Part shown: positions 14,595 to 23,938 of the stretch, in pieces | How the letters are laid out: every line of letters starts with the position of its first letter | Position numbering within the stretch: the stretch's first letter is position 1 | Origin: DATFYM01 sp035315065 | Lineage (GTDB): Bacteria; Acidobacteriota; Terriglobia; UBA7540 | Reading direction: 5' to 3' | Length of the DNA stretch: 42,850 nt | Assembly (NCBI GenBank): GCA_035315065.1 | Contig: DATFYM010000255.1 | Coordinates: forward strand, 1 to 42,850 | Program-made: the position numbers and the translations under genes | Notes under the pieces: model-generated | What the model saw: the letters and a program-made list of their open reading frames with translations, nothing else | What the model was told of the DNA's origin: nothing | The model's database searches: none

Positions 14595-17528
14595 ATGCAG
14601 GCGATCATCGGCAACGACGCCAAAGCGCTGGCTGCTGAACTTCGCGACAAGGTCCGCGGGGAAGTGCGCTTCGACGACGGCAGCCGTGCGCTCTACGCGA
14701 CGGATAGCTCCAACTATCGCCAAGTACCGATCGGCGTGGTGGTTCCAAAGGGCATCGAGGACGTTGTCGAAACCGTTGCCACTTGCCGCCGGCATGACGC
14801 ACCGGTGCTCACGCGCGGCGGCGGTACCAGCCTGGCCGGGCAGTGTTGCAACGTTGCGGTGGTCGTGGATATGTCGAAGTCCCTGCGTGGGATTCTCGAG
14901 CTGGACCCGCACCGGAGACTCGCCACGGTGCAACCGGGCGTCGTGCTGGACACGCTTCGCAGCGCCGCCGAGAGGTATCACCTCACCTTTGCTCCTGATC
15001 CGTCGACGCACGCCCAGTGCACGCTCGGCGGCATGATCGGCAATAATTCCTGCGGCGTGCACTCGATAATGGCGGGCAAAACGGTGGACAACGTCCAAAG
15101 CCTCGAGATTCTGACCTACGACGGTGCGTGCATGCAGGTGGGGAGGACCGAGGAAGCCGAAATCGACCAGATCGTCCGTCACGGCGGCCGTCGCGGCCAG
15201 ATCTACGAGCGGCTCAGATCGCTTCGCGACCGCTATGCTGACCTGATCCGCGCCCGTTACCCCGCGATTCCTCGCCGCGTCTCCGGCTATAACCTCGATC
15301 AGTTGCTGCCGGAGAATGGGTTCAACGTGGCCCGCGCTCTGGTGGGCACGGAGGGTACGTGTGTCACCGTGCTCTCGGCCGAACTGCGGCTGGTGGACAG
15401 CCCTCCGGCTCGGTCGCTGCTGGTGTTGGGGTATTCGGACGTGGCGACGGCGGCGGATCATGTTCCCGAGATTCTGGCAGCCAGGCCGATCGGCCTCGAG
15501 GGCATAGCCGGGAGCGTGGTTGAGAACATGATGCGGCGGCGCATGCGTTTGGAGGACATTGCCCTGCTGCCAGCGGGTGGGGCGTGGCTCATGGTTGAGT
15601 TCGGCGCCCGAACCACCGAAGAGGCAGATGACCAGGCGCGCGCATTGCTGGAAGACCTGAAGAAACGTGATCCCGCCACGACGGGACCGGCGGCGCGACT
15701 CTTCAACGATAGGCGATTGGCGAAGCGCGTGTGGGAGATGCGGGAGATCGCGCTCAGCGTTGCCTCCGAAACTCCCAACGGCAATCGCGCGTGGGCCGGT
15801 TGGGAGGACGCCGCCGTCGCGCCGGCCGTACTTGGCAATTACCTGCGCGACTTTGATCGGTTGCAGAATAGCTACGGCTACCAGAGCGCCCTTTATGGCC
15901 ACTTTGGAGATGGCTGCATTCACGCCCGCCTTGATTTCGACCTCCTCTCGCGCCCGGGAATTGAGAAGTTCCGCGCCTTCATGATCGACGCCGCGGATTT
16001 GGTGGTGCGCCACGGTGGATCGCTTTCGGGTGAGCATGGCGACGGTCAGGCTCGCGCGGAGCTTCTGCCGAGAATGTTCGGCGAAGAGTTGGTCGCGGCG
16101 TTCCAGGAGTTCAAGGCCATCTGGGACCCGGATGGCAGGATGAATCCGGGCAAGTTGGTTGACGCACGCCACCTCAATCGCATGGACGAGAATCTGCGTT
16201 TGGGCGTTGACTACAGCCCTAAGCGGCCGGCGACGCACTTCAAGTTTCCGGACGATCGAGGCGGCTTCGCCGATGCCGCTTTGCGCTGCGTTGGAGTGTC
16301 GAAGTGTCGTCGCGAGGTCGGCGGGACGATGTGCCCGAGCTACATGGTGACGCACGACGAGCAGCACTCGACGCGGGGCCGTGCCCGCTTGCTTTTCGAG
16401 ATGCTGAACGGCGGCGTGGTTGCTGACGGGTGGCGGAATGAATCGGTGAAGGAGGCGCTCGATCTGTGCTTGGCCTGCAAGGGCTGCAAGCAGGAGTGCC
16501 CGGCCGCCGTCGACATGGCCACGTACAAAGCCGAGTTCCTGTCGCACTACTACGAGGGCAGAGTCCGACCGCGATCCGCCTACGCGGTGGGCTGGATCCA
16601 CCGTTGGGCGCGGTTGGGCACGATGGCGCCGGAGCTCGCCAATTTCTTTACCCAAGCTCCTGTGCTCAGCAGCATCACCAAATCGCTGGCCGGGATAGCG
16701 CCGGGGCGTCAGATCCCGCGCTTGGCGCCGAAGGCGTTCCGTCAGTTGTTCGGGCGGCGTTTCGCAAAAGCCCGACAAGGCGCGGCGGGCACGAACCCAG
16801 GCCAGCCGCGGGTGATGCTTTGGCCTGACACTTTCAATAACTACTTTAGCCCTGAGACGGCCATGGCAGCGGTGAAAGTGCTGGTGGCTGCCGGATATAG
16901 CGTGGAGTTGCCGGCGGAGACGGTTTGCTGTGGACGTCCGCTTTACGATTACGGCATGTTGGATGAGGCGGCGCATCTCTTGCGCCGCGTCCTGCGCGTA
17001 CTCAGGTGGCCGCTTGCCGCCGGCGTGCCCATCGTCGTCCTGGAGCCGAGTTGCGCCGCGGTTTTCCGCGACGAGTCACTGAATCTCTTCCCAGGCGACG
17101 AAGATGCCTCGCGACTGAGCAAGCAGACGTTCTTGCTGAGCGAGTTTTTGGCAAGGTACGCACCGGCATGGCAACCTCCCCGGCTGGGCCACAAAGCGAT
17201 TGTGCACGGGCACTGTCATCACAAAGCGGTGATGGGACTTGAAGACGAGCAACAGGTGCTGGCGAAGCTCGGGCTGGATTTCAACACGCTCGATTCTGGT
17301 TGCTGCGGAATGGCGGGTGGCTTCGGTTTTGAGAAGGAACATTACGAGATTTCCCTTCGAATCGGCGAACGCGTGTTGTTGCCGGCGGTGAGGAACGCCG
17401 CGCCCGACACCTTGATCGTGGCCGACGGCTTTAGCTGCCGCGAACAGATCCTGCAGACCACCGGCCGGCGGGCGCTGCACCTGGCGGAAGTGTTGGAGAA
17501 GGCCGTTCGAATGGTGAATAGTGAATGA
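14595..17528 (+). CDS. FAD-binding and 4Fe-4S 2-hydroxyacid dehydrogenase (GlcD-GlcF fusion type)
   Basis: This 977-residue fusion oxidises a D-2-hydroxyacid (D-lactate or glycolate type) and passes electrons to the respiratory chain. The FAD/PCMH domain is at about 50-230 (VLTRGGGTSLAGQ, MIGNNSCGVHS). The FAD-oxidase C-terminal domain is about 270-520 (HGDGQARAELLPRMFG, WDPDGRMNPGKL). Two cysteine clusters follow: SKCRREVGGTMCP (about 569) and CLACKGCKQECPAAVD (about 624). The C-terminal CCG domain has VCCGRPLYDYG (about 777) and GCCGMAGGFGFEKEHYE (about 902). The architecture equals glycolate oxidase subunits D and F joined. No signal peptide is seen; the protein probably associates with the inner membrane face. 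Substrate is not settled. Confidence 0.93.
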   Translation: MQAIIGNDAKALAAELRDKVRGEVRFDDGSRALYATDSSNYRQVPIGVVVPKGIEDVVETVATCRRHDAPVLTRGGGTSLAGQCCNVAVVVDMSKSLRGILELDPHRRLATVQPGVVLDTLRSAAERYHLTFAPDPSTHAQCTLGGMIGNNSCGVHSIMAGKTVDNVQSLEILTYDGACMQVGRTEEAEIDQIVRHGGRRGQIYERLRSLRDRYADLIRARYPAIPRRVSGYNLDQLLPENGFNVARALVGTEGTCVTVLSAELRLVDSPPARSLLVLGYSDVATAADHVPEILAARPIGLEGIAGSVVENMMRRRMRLEDIALLPAGGAWLMVEFGARTTEEADDQARALLEDLKKRDPATTGPAARLFNDRRLAKRVWEMREIALSVASETPNGNRAWAGWEDAAVAPAVLGNYLRDFDRLQNSYGYQSALYGHFGDGCIHARLDFDLLSRPGIEKFRAFMIDAADLVVRHGGSLSGEHGDGQARAELLPRMFGEELVAAFQEFKAIWDPDGRMNPGKLVDARHLNRMDENLRLGVDYSPKRPATHFKFPDDRGGFADAALRCVGVSKCRREVGGTMCPSYMVTHDEQHSTRGRARLLFEMLNGGVVADGWRNESVKEALDLCLACKGCKQECPAAVDMATYKAEFLSHYYEGRVRPRSAYAVGWIHRWARLGTMAPELANFFTQAPVLSSITKSLAGIAPGRQIPRLAPKAFRQLFGRRFAKARQGAAGTNPGQPRVMLWPDTFNNYFSPETAMAAVKVLVAAGYSVELPAETVCCGRPLYDYGMLDEAAHLLRRVLRVLRWPLAAGVPIVVLEPSCAAVFRDESLNLFPGDEDASRLSKQTFLLSEFLARYAPAWQPPRLGHKAIVHGHCHHKAVMGLEDEQQVLAKLGLDFNTLDSGCCGMAGGFGFEKEHYEISLRIGERVLLPAVRNAAPDTLIVADGFSCREQILQTTGRRALHLAEVLEKAVRMVNSE

Positions 17529-17635
17529 AACGATGAATGCTGAATGATGAATGATGAACTGAAGACAAGGCAACCGTTGTTCTTCTTTCTGTCGCTCATC
17601 ATTCATCACTCAGCGTTGTATTCTGCATTCACAAT
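17521..17635. repeat. 7-bp-period hairpin array (TGAATGA unit)
   Basis: The left arm (17521-17560) repeats GAATGATGAATGATGAAC. The right arm (17594-17635) is its degenerate complement (CATCATTCATCACTCAGC). The loop reads GAAGACAAGGCAACCG. The array overlaps the final codon and stop of the oxidase gene and ends just before the next start. Confidence 0.88.
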
Positions 17636-17640
17636 TCCAA

Positions 17641-18189
17641 ATGTGGCAAGTTTTCGAATACCCACTCAACCCGTTCTCCAAGCGGCGACACGTCCTCACA
17701 ACCGGGCTGCTGCCGGAGGAATGCCTGGCGCGCTTGGCGGAGCGGTTGTCTTCAGGCGAGTCCGAATCGGGGGACTCGGCCGGGTCGGGGTGGGAGATCG
17801 GAGTGGAAGGATCGACGGGGCCATCCGGCTTTGCAATTCACCGCGAGTCTTCGTTGCGCAACCACTTCCAGACCGAAGCGCTCGGACGGTTCATTCCCAC
17901 CAACGAAGGCACTCGCATCGAAGTCGAGTTCGGCTCACGCCGTGGCGCGCGCCTGTTCGCGATGGTGGCCCTCGCCTTCAGCGGGTTCATCTCGGTCGCT
18001 CTCGTGCTGCGCTGGAGGCACGATTCGATTTCGCAGTGGAGCGGTTACTCGCTGCCTATCGCAGTCCTCTTTCCACCCTTCATTTATGGCTACCTTACCG
18101 CTAGCCGCTGGCTCAGCCGAAACGAGGGACCGCACCTCTTGCGGTGGCTGCGGGATTTGCTGGAAGCGGCTGAACTGGATGAAGCATGA
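17641..18189 (+). CDS. Hypothetical two-pass membrane protein
   Basis: I do not recognise a family in this 182-residue protein. The first ~100 residues form a soluble domain (FEYPLNPFSKRRHVLTTGLL, FQTEALGRFIP) of the length seen in small lipid- or solute-binding folds. Two hydrophobic spans follow at about 104-123 and 136-154, and then a short cytosolic tail with many acidic residues (LRDLLEAAELDEA). The ATG at 17641 directly follows a heptamer hairpin, and no strong Shine-Dalgarno is visible. Its reading frame shows the third-position GC bias of its neighbours, which supports it as a real gene. Confidence 0.65.
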   Translation: MWQVFEYPLNPFSKRRHVLTTGLLPEECLARLAERLSSGESESGDSAGSGWEIGVEGSTGPSGFAIHRESSLRNHFQTEALGRFIPTNEGTRIEVEFGSRRGARLFAMVALAFSGFISVALVLRWRHDSISQWSGYSLPIAVLFPPFIYGYLTASRWLSRNEGPHLLRWLRDLLEAAELDEA

Positions 18190-18899
18190 ACCGCGGCGAG
18201 GGGCCAGCGCTCGCCGTGGTTCGGGTTTGCTCGGGTTAGGGGCGGGAGCCGACTTGCCCTGCTTGCGATGATACGACGGGTGCCGCCGGCATATTTAGAA
18301 GCCTGGCCCGGTGGGATATTGCGAGGTTCAAACTTTGCCCATTCTCTCCTCCTCCGTGATGGCCGTCACAACCAGAGCTTCCTTCGCCGGCGGGCCATTG
18401 CGGTAGGCTCAGCACTCGAACACCTTCGGCCAGATCCTGAGGACTACCCCTAACTAACTTCGTTGGTGGACTGACCTCTTTGACATCCAGCCAACAGCAG
18501 AGTAGGGCTGTCGATTTGGCTCAACTATGATATCCATCACATGCGGTTGTGACATCCGTCACATCTAGGGGCAGGCCCGGCATATTGTGGTGCATACCTT
18601 CTTCTCGGACAAGCATCAAATAGTCTATTTTTTCAGTGATGTGGTGGTCGGCGGTTTGTGCCACGGCCGCCGCTGGCTGGTTCCGGCCAGATGATCGCAC
18701 GGAGAGACTCAGAATCCCCCCAGTGTATCAGCAAGAATTAGCCTGGGTGAGCCGTGGTAACCATCTTGCTCCTCGCGTCGTCTAGTAGAAGAGCGTTAGG
18801 GGCCGGGAAGCAGCAGAGCGTGTTACGCTGCATCAGGCTTGAGGATGTCGTTGAGGCAGCGGTAGCGCCGAGTGCATACCGGAAATGGACGAATTGGAA
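18190..18899. other. Long intergenic region before the efflux locus
   Basis: About 700 bp contains no gene I can support; the short open frames have no start signals or recognisable motifs. A degenerate direct repeat is visible at about 18530-18566 (ATCCATCACATGCGG and ATCCGTCACATC around TTGTGAC). That could be a regulatory site for the efflux locus, but this is only a suggestion. Confidence 0.4.
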
Positions 18900-19050
18900 A
18901 GCCTGGGAGCGCGGGCGTCCTGCTCAGCGCAGTGGTTAGTGGCGAGTGGCTAGTGGTTAGTGGCTAGAAAGAAAGAAGACGCGCCCGTCTGCTAGCCACT
19001 AACCACTAGCCACTTCTTAAGAGCGAGCCGGACGCCCGCGCTCCCAGGCC
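18900..19050. repeat. Composite palindrome: CTGGGAGCGCGGGC arms enclosing an AGTGGCT heptamer hairpin (copy 2)
   Basis: The outer arms GCCTGGGAGCGCGGGCG (18900-18918) and its complement (about 19030-19050) match the families at 6820 and 27285. Inside them an AGTGGCT/AGTGGTT array (18930-18967) faces its complement (18991-19016). It lies immediately upstream of mdtA. Confidence 0.9.
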
Positions 19051-19075
19051 TGACACCAAGGAGCAGGACACAACC

Positions 19076-20329
19076 ATGAACAGACCCAGCACCTTAGAGG
19101 AGCAGGAAGTGCGAGTTCCGCCACGGCCGGCTGGCCCGCCCGCCAGCGCCGCGCCCAAGAGCCGTTGGTGGCTCTGGCTGTTAATTGTGGTTTTGTTAGG
19201 CCTTGGCGTCTATTACTTCTACTTCCGCTCGAAGAGTGGCAGCTCGCAAGTCGGCGCCGCGACTTCGGGCGCGGCTGGCGCGAAAGCCCGAGGGCCCATG
19301 ACGACGCCGGTGGTTGCGGCAAAGGCCCGGAAGGGCGACATCGGTGTGTACATCACCGGTCTGGGTGCAGTAACGCCGATTTATACGGTCGCGGTAAAGA
19401 GTCGCGTTGACGGTCAGTTGATGAAAGTCCTTTACAACGAGGGTGATCTTGTTCACCAAGGCGCCACGCTGGTGGAAATCGACCCGCGGCCATATCAGGT
19501 TCAGTTGGAGCAGGCCGAAGGGCAACTGGCCAAGGACCAAGCGGCGCTCGACAACGCCCGAGTCGATTTGAAACGGTACCAAACGCTGGTGACGCAAAAC
19601 GCGGTTCCGGAACAGCAGCTTGCGACACAGCAAGCGACCGTGGACCAAGACATGGGAGCGGTTAAGATCGATCAAGCCAACATTGACAGCGCCAAGCTTG
19701 ATCTCGTTTACTGTCACATCAACGCTCCCATCACCGGCCGTATTGGTCTGCGGTTGGTAGATCCGGGCAACATCGTCCACGCCAGCGACGCGAACGGCCT
19801 TCTGGTGATCACCCAGATTCAACCGATCAGCGTCATTTTCACCATCGCGGAGGACCAGCTTCCCTCGGTCGCAGACAAGATGCGAGCCGGTCAGCGTTTG
19901 AGGGTGGATGCCGACGACCGGAATGGGAAGAAGCTGGGCCAAGGTTACTTGGCGACCATCGACAATCAGATCGATCCCTCCACCGGCACGCTCAGGCTGA
20001 GGGCCATTTTCGCCAACACCGACAATGCCCTGTTTCCCAATGAGTTCATCAACTTTCGCTTGCTGGTGGAGCAGAAGACTGGAGTAACTCTGCTGGCCAA
20101 CGCGGCGATTCAGCGCAACTCCCAAATGACCTACGTCTGGATGGTGAAACCCGACTCCACCGCCACTGTGCGCCAGATTGCCGTGGGCACCACGGAAGGC
20201 AGCGACTCGGAAATTACCTCCGGTCTTTCCCCAGGCGACACGGTAGTGATGACGGGCGTCGACAAGCTTCAGGAGAATAGCAAGGTTACCGCCCATTTTG
20301 AGGGCACCGCTGGGGGGACAACCAAATGA
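19076..20329 (+). CDS. mdtA: RND efflux periplasmic adaptor (MdtA-like)
   Basis: This 417-residue membrane-fusion protein couples the inner-membrane pumps to the outer-membrane channel. A short Pro-rich cytosolic N-end is followed by one membrane anchor (residues 31-50, WWLWLLIVVLLGLGVYYFYF). The split lipoyl-like barrel (YNEGDLVHQGATLVEIDPRPY and INAPITGRIGLRLVDPGNIV) encloses an alpha-hairpin rich in Gln, Lys and Asp (about 145-205). Beta-barrel and membrane-proximal domains follow. AAGGAG lies 12 nt before the ATG. The gene overlaps the next by ATGA, so translation is coupled. One adaptor followed by two different pumps is the MdtABC arrangement. Confidence 0.93.
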   Translation: MNRPSTLEEQEVRVPPRPAGPPASAAPKSRWWLWLLIVVLLGLGVYYFYFRSKSGSSQVGAATSGAAGAKARGPMTTPVVAAKARKGDIGVYITGLGAVTPIYTVAVKSRVDGQLMKVLYNEGDLVHQGATLVEIDPRPYQVQLEQAEGQLAKDQAALDNARVDLKRYQTLVTQNAVPEQQLATQQATVDQDMGAVKIDQANIDSAKLDLVYCHINAPITGRIGLRLVDPGNIVHASDANGLLVITQIQPISVIFTIAEDQLPSVADKMRAGQRLRVDADDRNGKKLGQGYLATIDNQIDPSTGTLRLRAIFANTDNALFPNEFINFRLLVEQKTGVTLLANAAIQRNSQMTYVWMVKPDSTATVRQIAVGTTEGSDSEITSGLSPGDTVVMTGVDKLQENSKVTAHFEGTAGGTTK

Positions 20330-23300
20330 GCCCGTCGCGGACCTTCATTCTCCGGCCGGTGGCCACGTCTCTGTTGATGGCGGGCATTGTGCTTGCGGGC
20401 GCGGTGGCCTACAAGGAACTACCAGTCTCGGCGCTGCCGGAGGTCGACTATCCTACCATTCAAATCATTACGTTCTACCCCGGCGCCAGCCCGGACGTGA
20501 TGGCGACTTCCGTTACCGCTCCCCTCGAGCGTCAATTCGGCCAGGTACCCGGCCTGCAGCAAATGACTTCCACGAGTTCCGACGGCTGCTCGGTCATCAC
20601 CCTGCAATTCGCCCTTACCCTGAGCATTGACGTCGCCGAGCAGGAAGTCCAGCAGTCGATCAACGCTTCGGGCACGTACCTCCCGCCCGATCTTCCGACG
20701 CCGCCGATCTATAGCAAGAGCAACCCCGCCGACGCTCCCATCCTCACCCTGGCCTTGAGTTCGAAGGAGCTTTCGCTCTCCAAGGTTGAGGACCTGGCGG
20801 ATACGCGGTTGGCGCCGAAAATCTCGCAGTTGCCCGGGGTCGGCTTGGTCAGCATCAGCGGCGGCCAGAAGCCCGCCGTCCGGATTCGGGCGAACCCCAC
20901 CCAACTGGCGTCCTACGGCCTCAATCTGGAGGACCTGCGAAGCGCGCTCGTCGCGGCCAACGTCAACCAGGCGAAGGGCAACTTCGACGGCGCGCACCAG
21001 TCGTACCAGATCGGCGCTAACGACCAGTTGCTCTCGTCGGCCGACTATGCCCCGCTCATCATCGCCTACCGGAACGGCGCCCCCGTCAAGCTCACCGACG
21101 TGGCCGACGTCACCGACGACGCCGAAAACGTCCGCCAAGCGGCTTGGATGAACGACGTGCCTGCCGTCATCGTCAACATCCAACGGCAGCCGGGCGCGAA
21201 CATCATCAGCGTGGTCGACCGCATCCAGGCATTGCTTCCCCAACTCACGTCGTCGATGCCGTCCTCGGTCGACGTCAAGACCCTGACCGACCGGACCAGT
21301 ACCATTCGAGCGTCGGTGAGCGATGTGGAGTTCTCGTTGATGCTGACCGTCGCGCTGGTGGTGATGGTGATCTTCCTCTTCCTGCGCAATCTCTCAGCCA
21401 CCGTCATTCCCAGCGTCGCCGTTCCGCTCTCCCTGGTCGGCACCTTCGGCGTCATGTACCTGCTGGGCTACAGCCTGAATAACCTGACGCTCATGGCCTT
21501 GACCATCTCCACCGGGTTCGTGGTGGACGATGCCATCGTGATGATCGAGAACATCACCCGGTACATCGAAGAAGGCGAGCCTCCACTTCAGGCGGCGCTC
21601 AAGGGTTCCGCGCAGATCGGCTTCACGATTATTTCGCTGACCGTCTCCCTGATTGCGGTGCTCATTCCGCTGCTTTTCATGGGCGATATCGTCGGCCGGC
21701 TCTTCCGTGAATTCGCCGTCACCCTAGCCGTTACCATCCTGGTCTCCGCCGTCGTTTCGCTCACCCTGACGCCGATGATGTGCTCCAAACTCCTTAAGCA
21801 CCGGCGCGTCGAAGAGGAAGGCCGGTTTTATCGGGCCACGGAACATGGGTGGAATTCCATGCTCGCGCTCTACGATCGAACCCTTCAGTTTGTGCTCCGC
21901 CATCAGGTGGAGACTCTGTTGGTCGCCGTCGCCACGCTGGTTGGGACCATAATGCTCTACATTTACATTCCCAAGGGTTTCTTCCCCATTCAGGACACCG
22001 GCGTCATCCAGGGTGTCTCGGAAGCGGCCCAGGCTGTTTCCTTCCCGGAAATGGCCCGCGAGCAGCAAGCACTGGCGAAGATCATCTTGAACGATCCTGC
22101 CGTGGAGAGCCTCTCTTCGTTCATTGGCATCGACGGGACCAACACCACCCTCAACAGCGGGCGTATTCTCATCAACCTGAAGCCCCTGGCAGCGAGGAAG
22201 ATCAGTGCCAGCGACGTCATCCGCCGCCTCCAGCCGGAACTGGCGCAGGTAGCTGGTATCACCCTGTTTATGCAGCCCGTGCAGGACATTACCATCGATG
22301 ACCGGGTGAGCCGTACGCAATTCCAGTACACGCTGGAAGACCCGAACGCGGCCGAGTTAAACACTTATGCCCCCAAAATGCTCGCCGAACTGCAGAAACG
22401 GCCTGAGTTGCTCGACGTGGCCAGCGATCAGCAGGTGGGCGGCCTTCAGGCCCGGCTGGTGTTCGATCGCCAGACGGCCATGCGCCTTGGGATCACGCCC
22501 TCGACGATCGATCAAACGCTTTATGACGCCTACGGCCAGCGGCAAGTGTCGACCATTTTTACCCAATTGAATCAATATCATGTAGTGTTGGAAGTAAAGT
22601 CCGACTATCAGAACAATCCGCTGGACCTGCGAAATCTTTTCATCCGGACCGGCGCCGGAAGCTCCAGCGGCTCCGCCGGCCTGGTCGCCGGTGGAGCGGC
22701 CGCCAACCAGTTGTACGGGCCCACCAGCTCGCTCACGGCTGCCACTACGAGCCTATCTTCCAGTACCTCGTCTTCCGGCGGTTCGGGCTCTACCGCTTCG
22801 GATAACACCTTCGGCAGCAACGCCATTGCTTCTTCCTCGGTGTTCCCCAACGGGGGACAGGTGCCGCTGGCGGCCTTCACGCACCTGGAGGAGGTGAGTG
22901 CTCCCATCACCGTGAACCACCAGGGTCAGTTCCCGGTGGTGACGCTTTCTTTCAATCTGGATCCCAATGCCTCCCTAGGCGAGGCCATCACGGCGGTTAA
23001 CCAAGTCAAGGATGAGATCGGCATGCCGCCAAGCATTCAGGGGGCATTTCAAGGTACGGCCGCATCCTTCGAGGCCTCCCTATCCAGCGAGCCGCTGCTG
23101 ATTCTGGCGGCGATCATTACCGTCTACATCGTGCTGGGTGTCTTGTACGAAAGCTACATTCACCCCGTCACCATCATCTCCACATTGCCGTCGGCGGGGG
23201 TCGGCGCGCTGCTCGCTCTCATCATTTGCCGTAACGATTTCAGCGTAATCGCCTTGATTGGGATGGTGCTGCTCATCGGTATCGTCAAGAAAAACGCCAT

Positions 23301-23631
23301 CATGATGATCGATTTCGCTCTGGAGGCGGAGCGCAAGGAAGGCATGACCTCGGTGAATGCCATTTATCAAGCATGCCTCCTGCGCTTCCGCCCGATCATG
23401 ATGACCACCATGGCCGCGCTGCTGGGCGGCGTCCCACTGGCGCTGGGTACGGGAACGGGCTCGGAACTGCGCCGGCCGCTGGGGATCACTATTGTCGGCG
23501 GATTGCTCGTGAGCCAGTTGCTTACGCTCTACACCACGCCGGTGATCTACATTTGGTTCGATCGCCTCGCGCAGCGATTTTCCCGGGCGAGTGAAGGGAG
23601 CCTGGGTGGGGAGTTGGCACCGGCAGAGTAG
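20326..23631 (+). CDS. mdtB: RND multidrug efflux pump, first subunit (MdtB-like)
   Basis: This 1101-residue proton-driven exporter of the HAE1 family has twelve predicted membrane spans and two large periplasmic loops. The start shows FILRPVATSLLMAGIVLAGA and LPEVDYPTIQI. TM4 carries the proton-relay GFVVDDAIVMIEN. FFPIQDTGVIQG and GTGTGSELRRPLG are family signatures. Compared with its paralogue downstream it has an extra ~60-70 residues at about 774-844 (22650-22858), almost all Ser, Gly, Thr and Ala, in the second periplasmic loop before QVPLAAFTHL. It starts within the mdtA stop (ATGA). A 307-bp palindromic region separates it from mdtC. Confidence 0.95.
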   Translation: MSPSRTFILRPVATSLLMAGIVLAGAVAYKELPVSALPEVDYPTIQIITFYPGASPDVMATSVTAPLERQFGQVPGLQQMTSTSSDGCSVITLQFALTLSIDVAEQEVQQSINASGTYLPPDLPTPPIYSKSNPADAPILTLALSSKELSLSKVEDLADTRLAPKISQLPGVGLVSISGGQKPAVRIRANPTQLASYGLNLEDLRSALVAANVNQAKGNFDGAHQSYQIGANDQLLSSADYAPLIIAYRNGAPVKLTDVADVTDDAENVRQAAWMNDVPAVIVNIQRQPGANIISVVDRIQALLPQLTSSMPSSVDVKTLTDRTSTIRASVSDVEFSLMLTVALVVMVIFLFLRNLSATVIPSVAVPLSLVGTFGVMYLLGYSLNNLTLMALTISTGFVVDDAIVMIENITRYIEEGEPPLQAALKGSAQIGFTIISLTVSLIAVLIPLLFMGDIVGRLFREFAVTLAVTILVSAVVSLTLTPMMCSKLLKHRRVEEEGRFYRATEHGWNSMLALYDRTLQFVLRHQVETLLVAVATLVGTIMLYIYIPKGFFPIQDTGVIQGVSEAAQAVSFPEMAREQQALAKIILNDPAVESLSSFIGIDGTNTTLNSGRILINLKPLAARKISASDVIRRLQPELAQVAGITLFMQPVQDITIDDRVSRTQFQYTLEDPNAAELNTYAPKMLAELQKRPELLDVASDQQVGGLQARLVFDRQTAMRLGITPSTIDQTLYDAYGQRQVSTIFTQLNQYHVVLEVKSDYQNNPLDLRNLFIRTGAGSSSGSAGLVAGGAAANQLYGPTSSLTAATTSLSSSTSSSGGSGSTASDNTFGSNAIASSSVFPNGGQVPLAAFTHLEEVSAPITVNHQGQFPVVTLSFNLDPNASLGEAITAVNQVKDEIGMPPSIQGAFQGTAASFEASLSSEPLLILAAIITVYIVLGVLYESYIHPVTIISTLPSAGVGALLALIICRNDFSVIALIGMVLLIGIVKKNAIMMIDFALEAERKEGMTSVNAIYQACLLRFRPIMMTTMAALLGGVPLALGTGTGSELRRPLGITIVGGLLVSQLLTLYTTPVIYIWFDRLAQRFSRASEGSLGGELAPAE

Positions 23632-23920
23632 TCAGTTTTCAGTTTTCAGTTCGCAGTCCTCAACGTTCAGTGGCCAGGTGACAGCATTTTCCGGTCACCG
23701 CAGCGGGCCGATCGATTGCGACTGGCCTACACCGTGGCACTGGGAGCTGATCTCGCGCAGCGCCAAGTTTTTCAGGCCACCCGTGGGGCGTGGGCCGGTC
23801 TAGCCTGCCAGCCGTAGCGGAATTGCTGCCGCTGGGGTGACCGGAAAATGCTGTCACCTGGCCGTTCAGTCGTTAGTTCGCTGAAAACTGAGAACTGAAA
23901 ACTGAAAACTGAGAACTGAA
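23631..23920. repeat. Long composite hairpin between the two pump genes (TCAGTTT heptamers plus 28-bp perfect arms)
   Basis: TCAGTTT arrays at 23631-23660 face CTGAAAACTGAGAACTGAA arrays at 23881-23920. Inside them 23672-23699 and 23836-23863 are a perfect 28-bp inverted repeat beginning GGCCAGGTGACAGC. The ~135-bp loop has no gene. The structure begins at the mdtB stop codon and fills nearly the whole gap to mdtC. Confidence 0.93.
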
Positions 23921-23938
23921 AAAAATGAAAACTAACCG

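Noticed and set aside
14370..16976. Long reverse-strand open frame opposite the FAD/Fe-S oxidase
   Set aside because: Same reason: antisense of a gene with all family motifs, and its own product shows no motif or plausible start.
18190..19075. tRNA, riboswitch or small gene in the long gap before mdtA
   Set aside because: No cloverleaf, T-loop GGTTCGAAT or known riboswitch core could be found by eye; only palindromes are clear.
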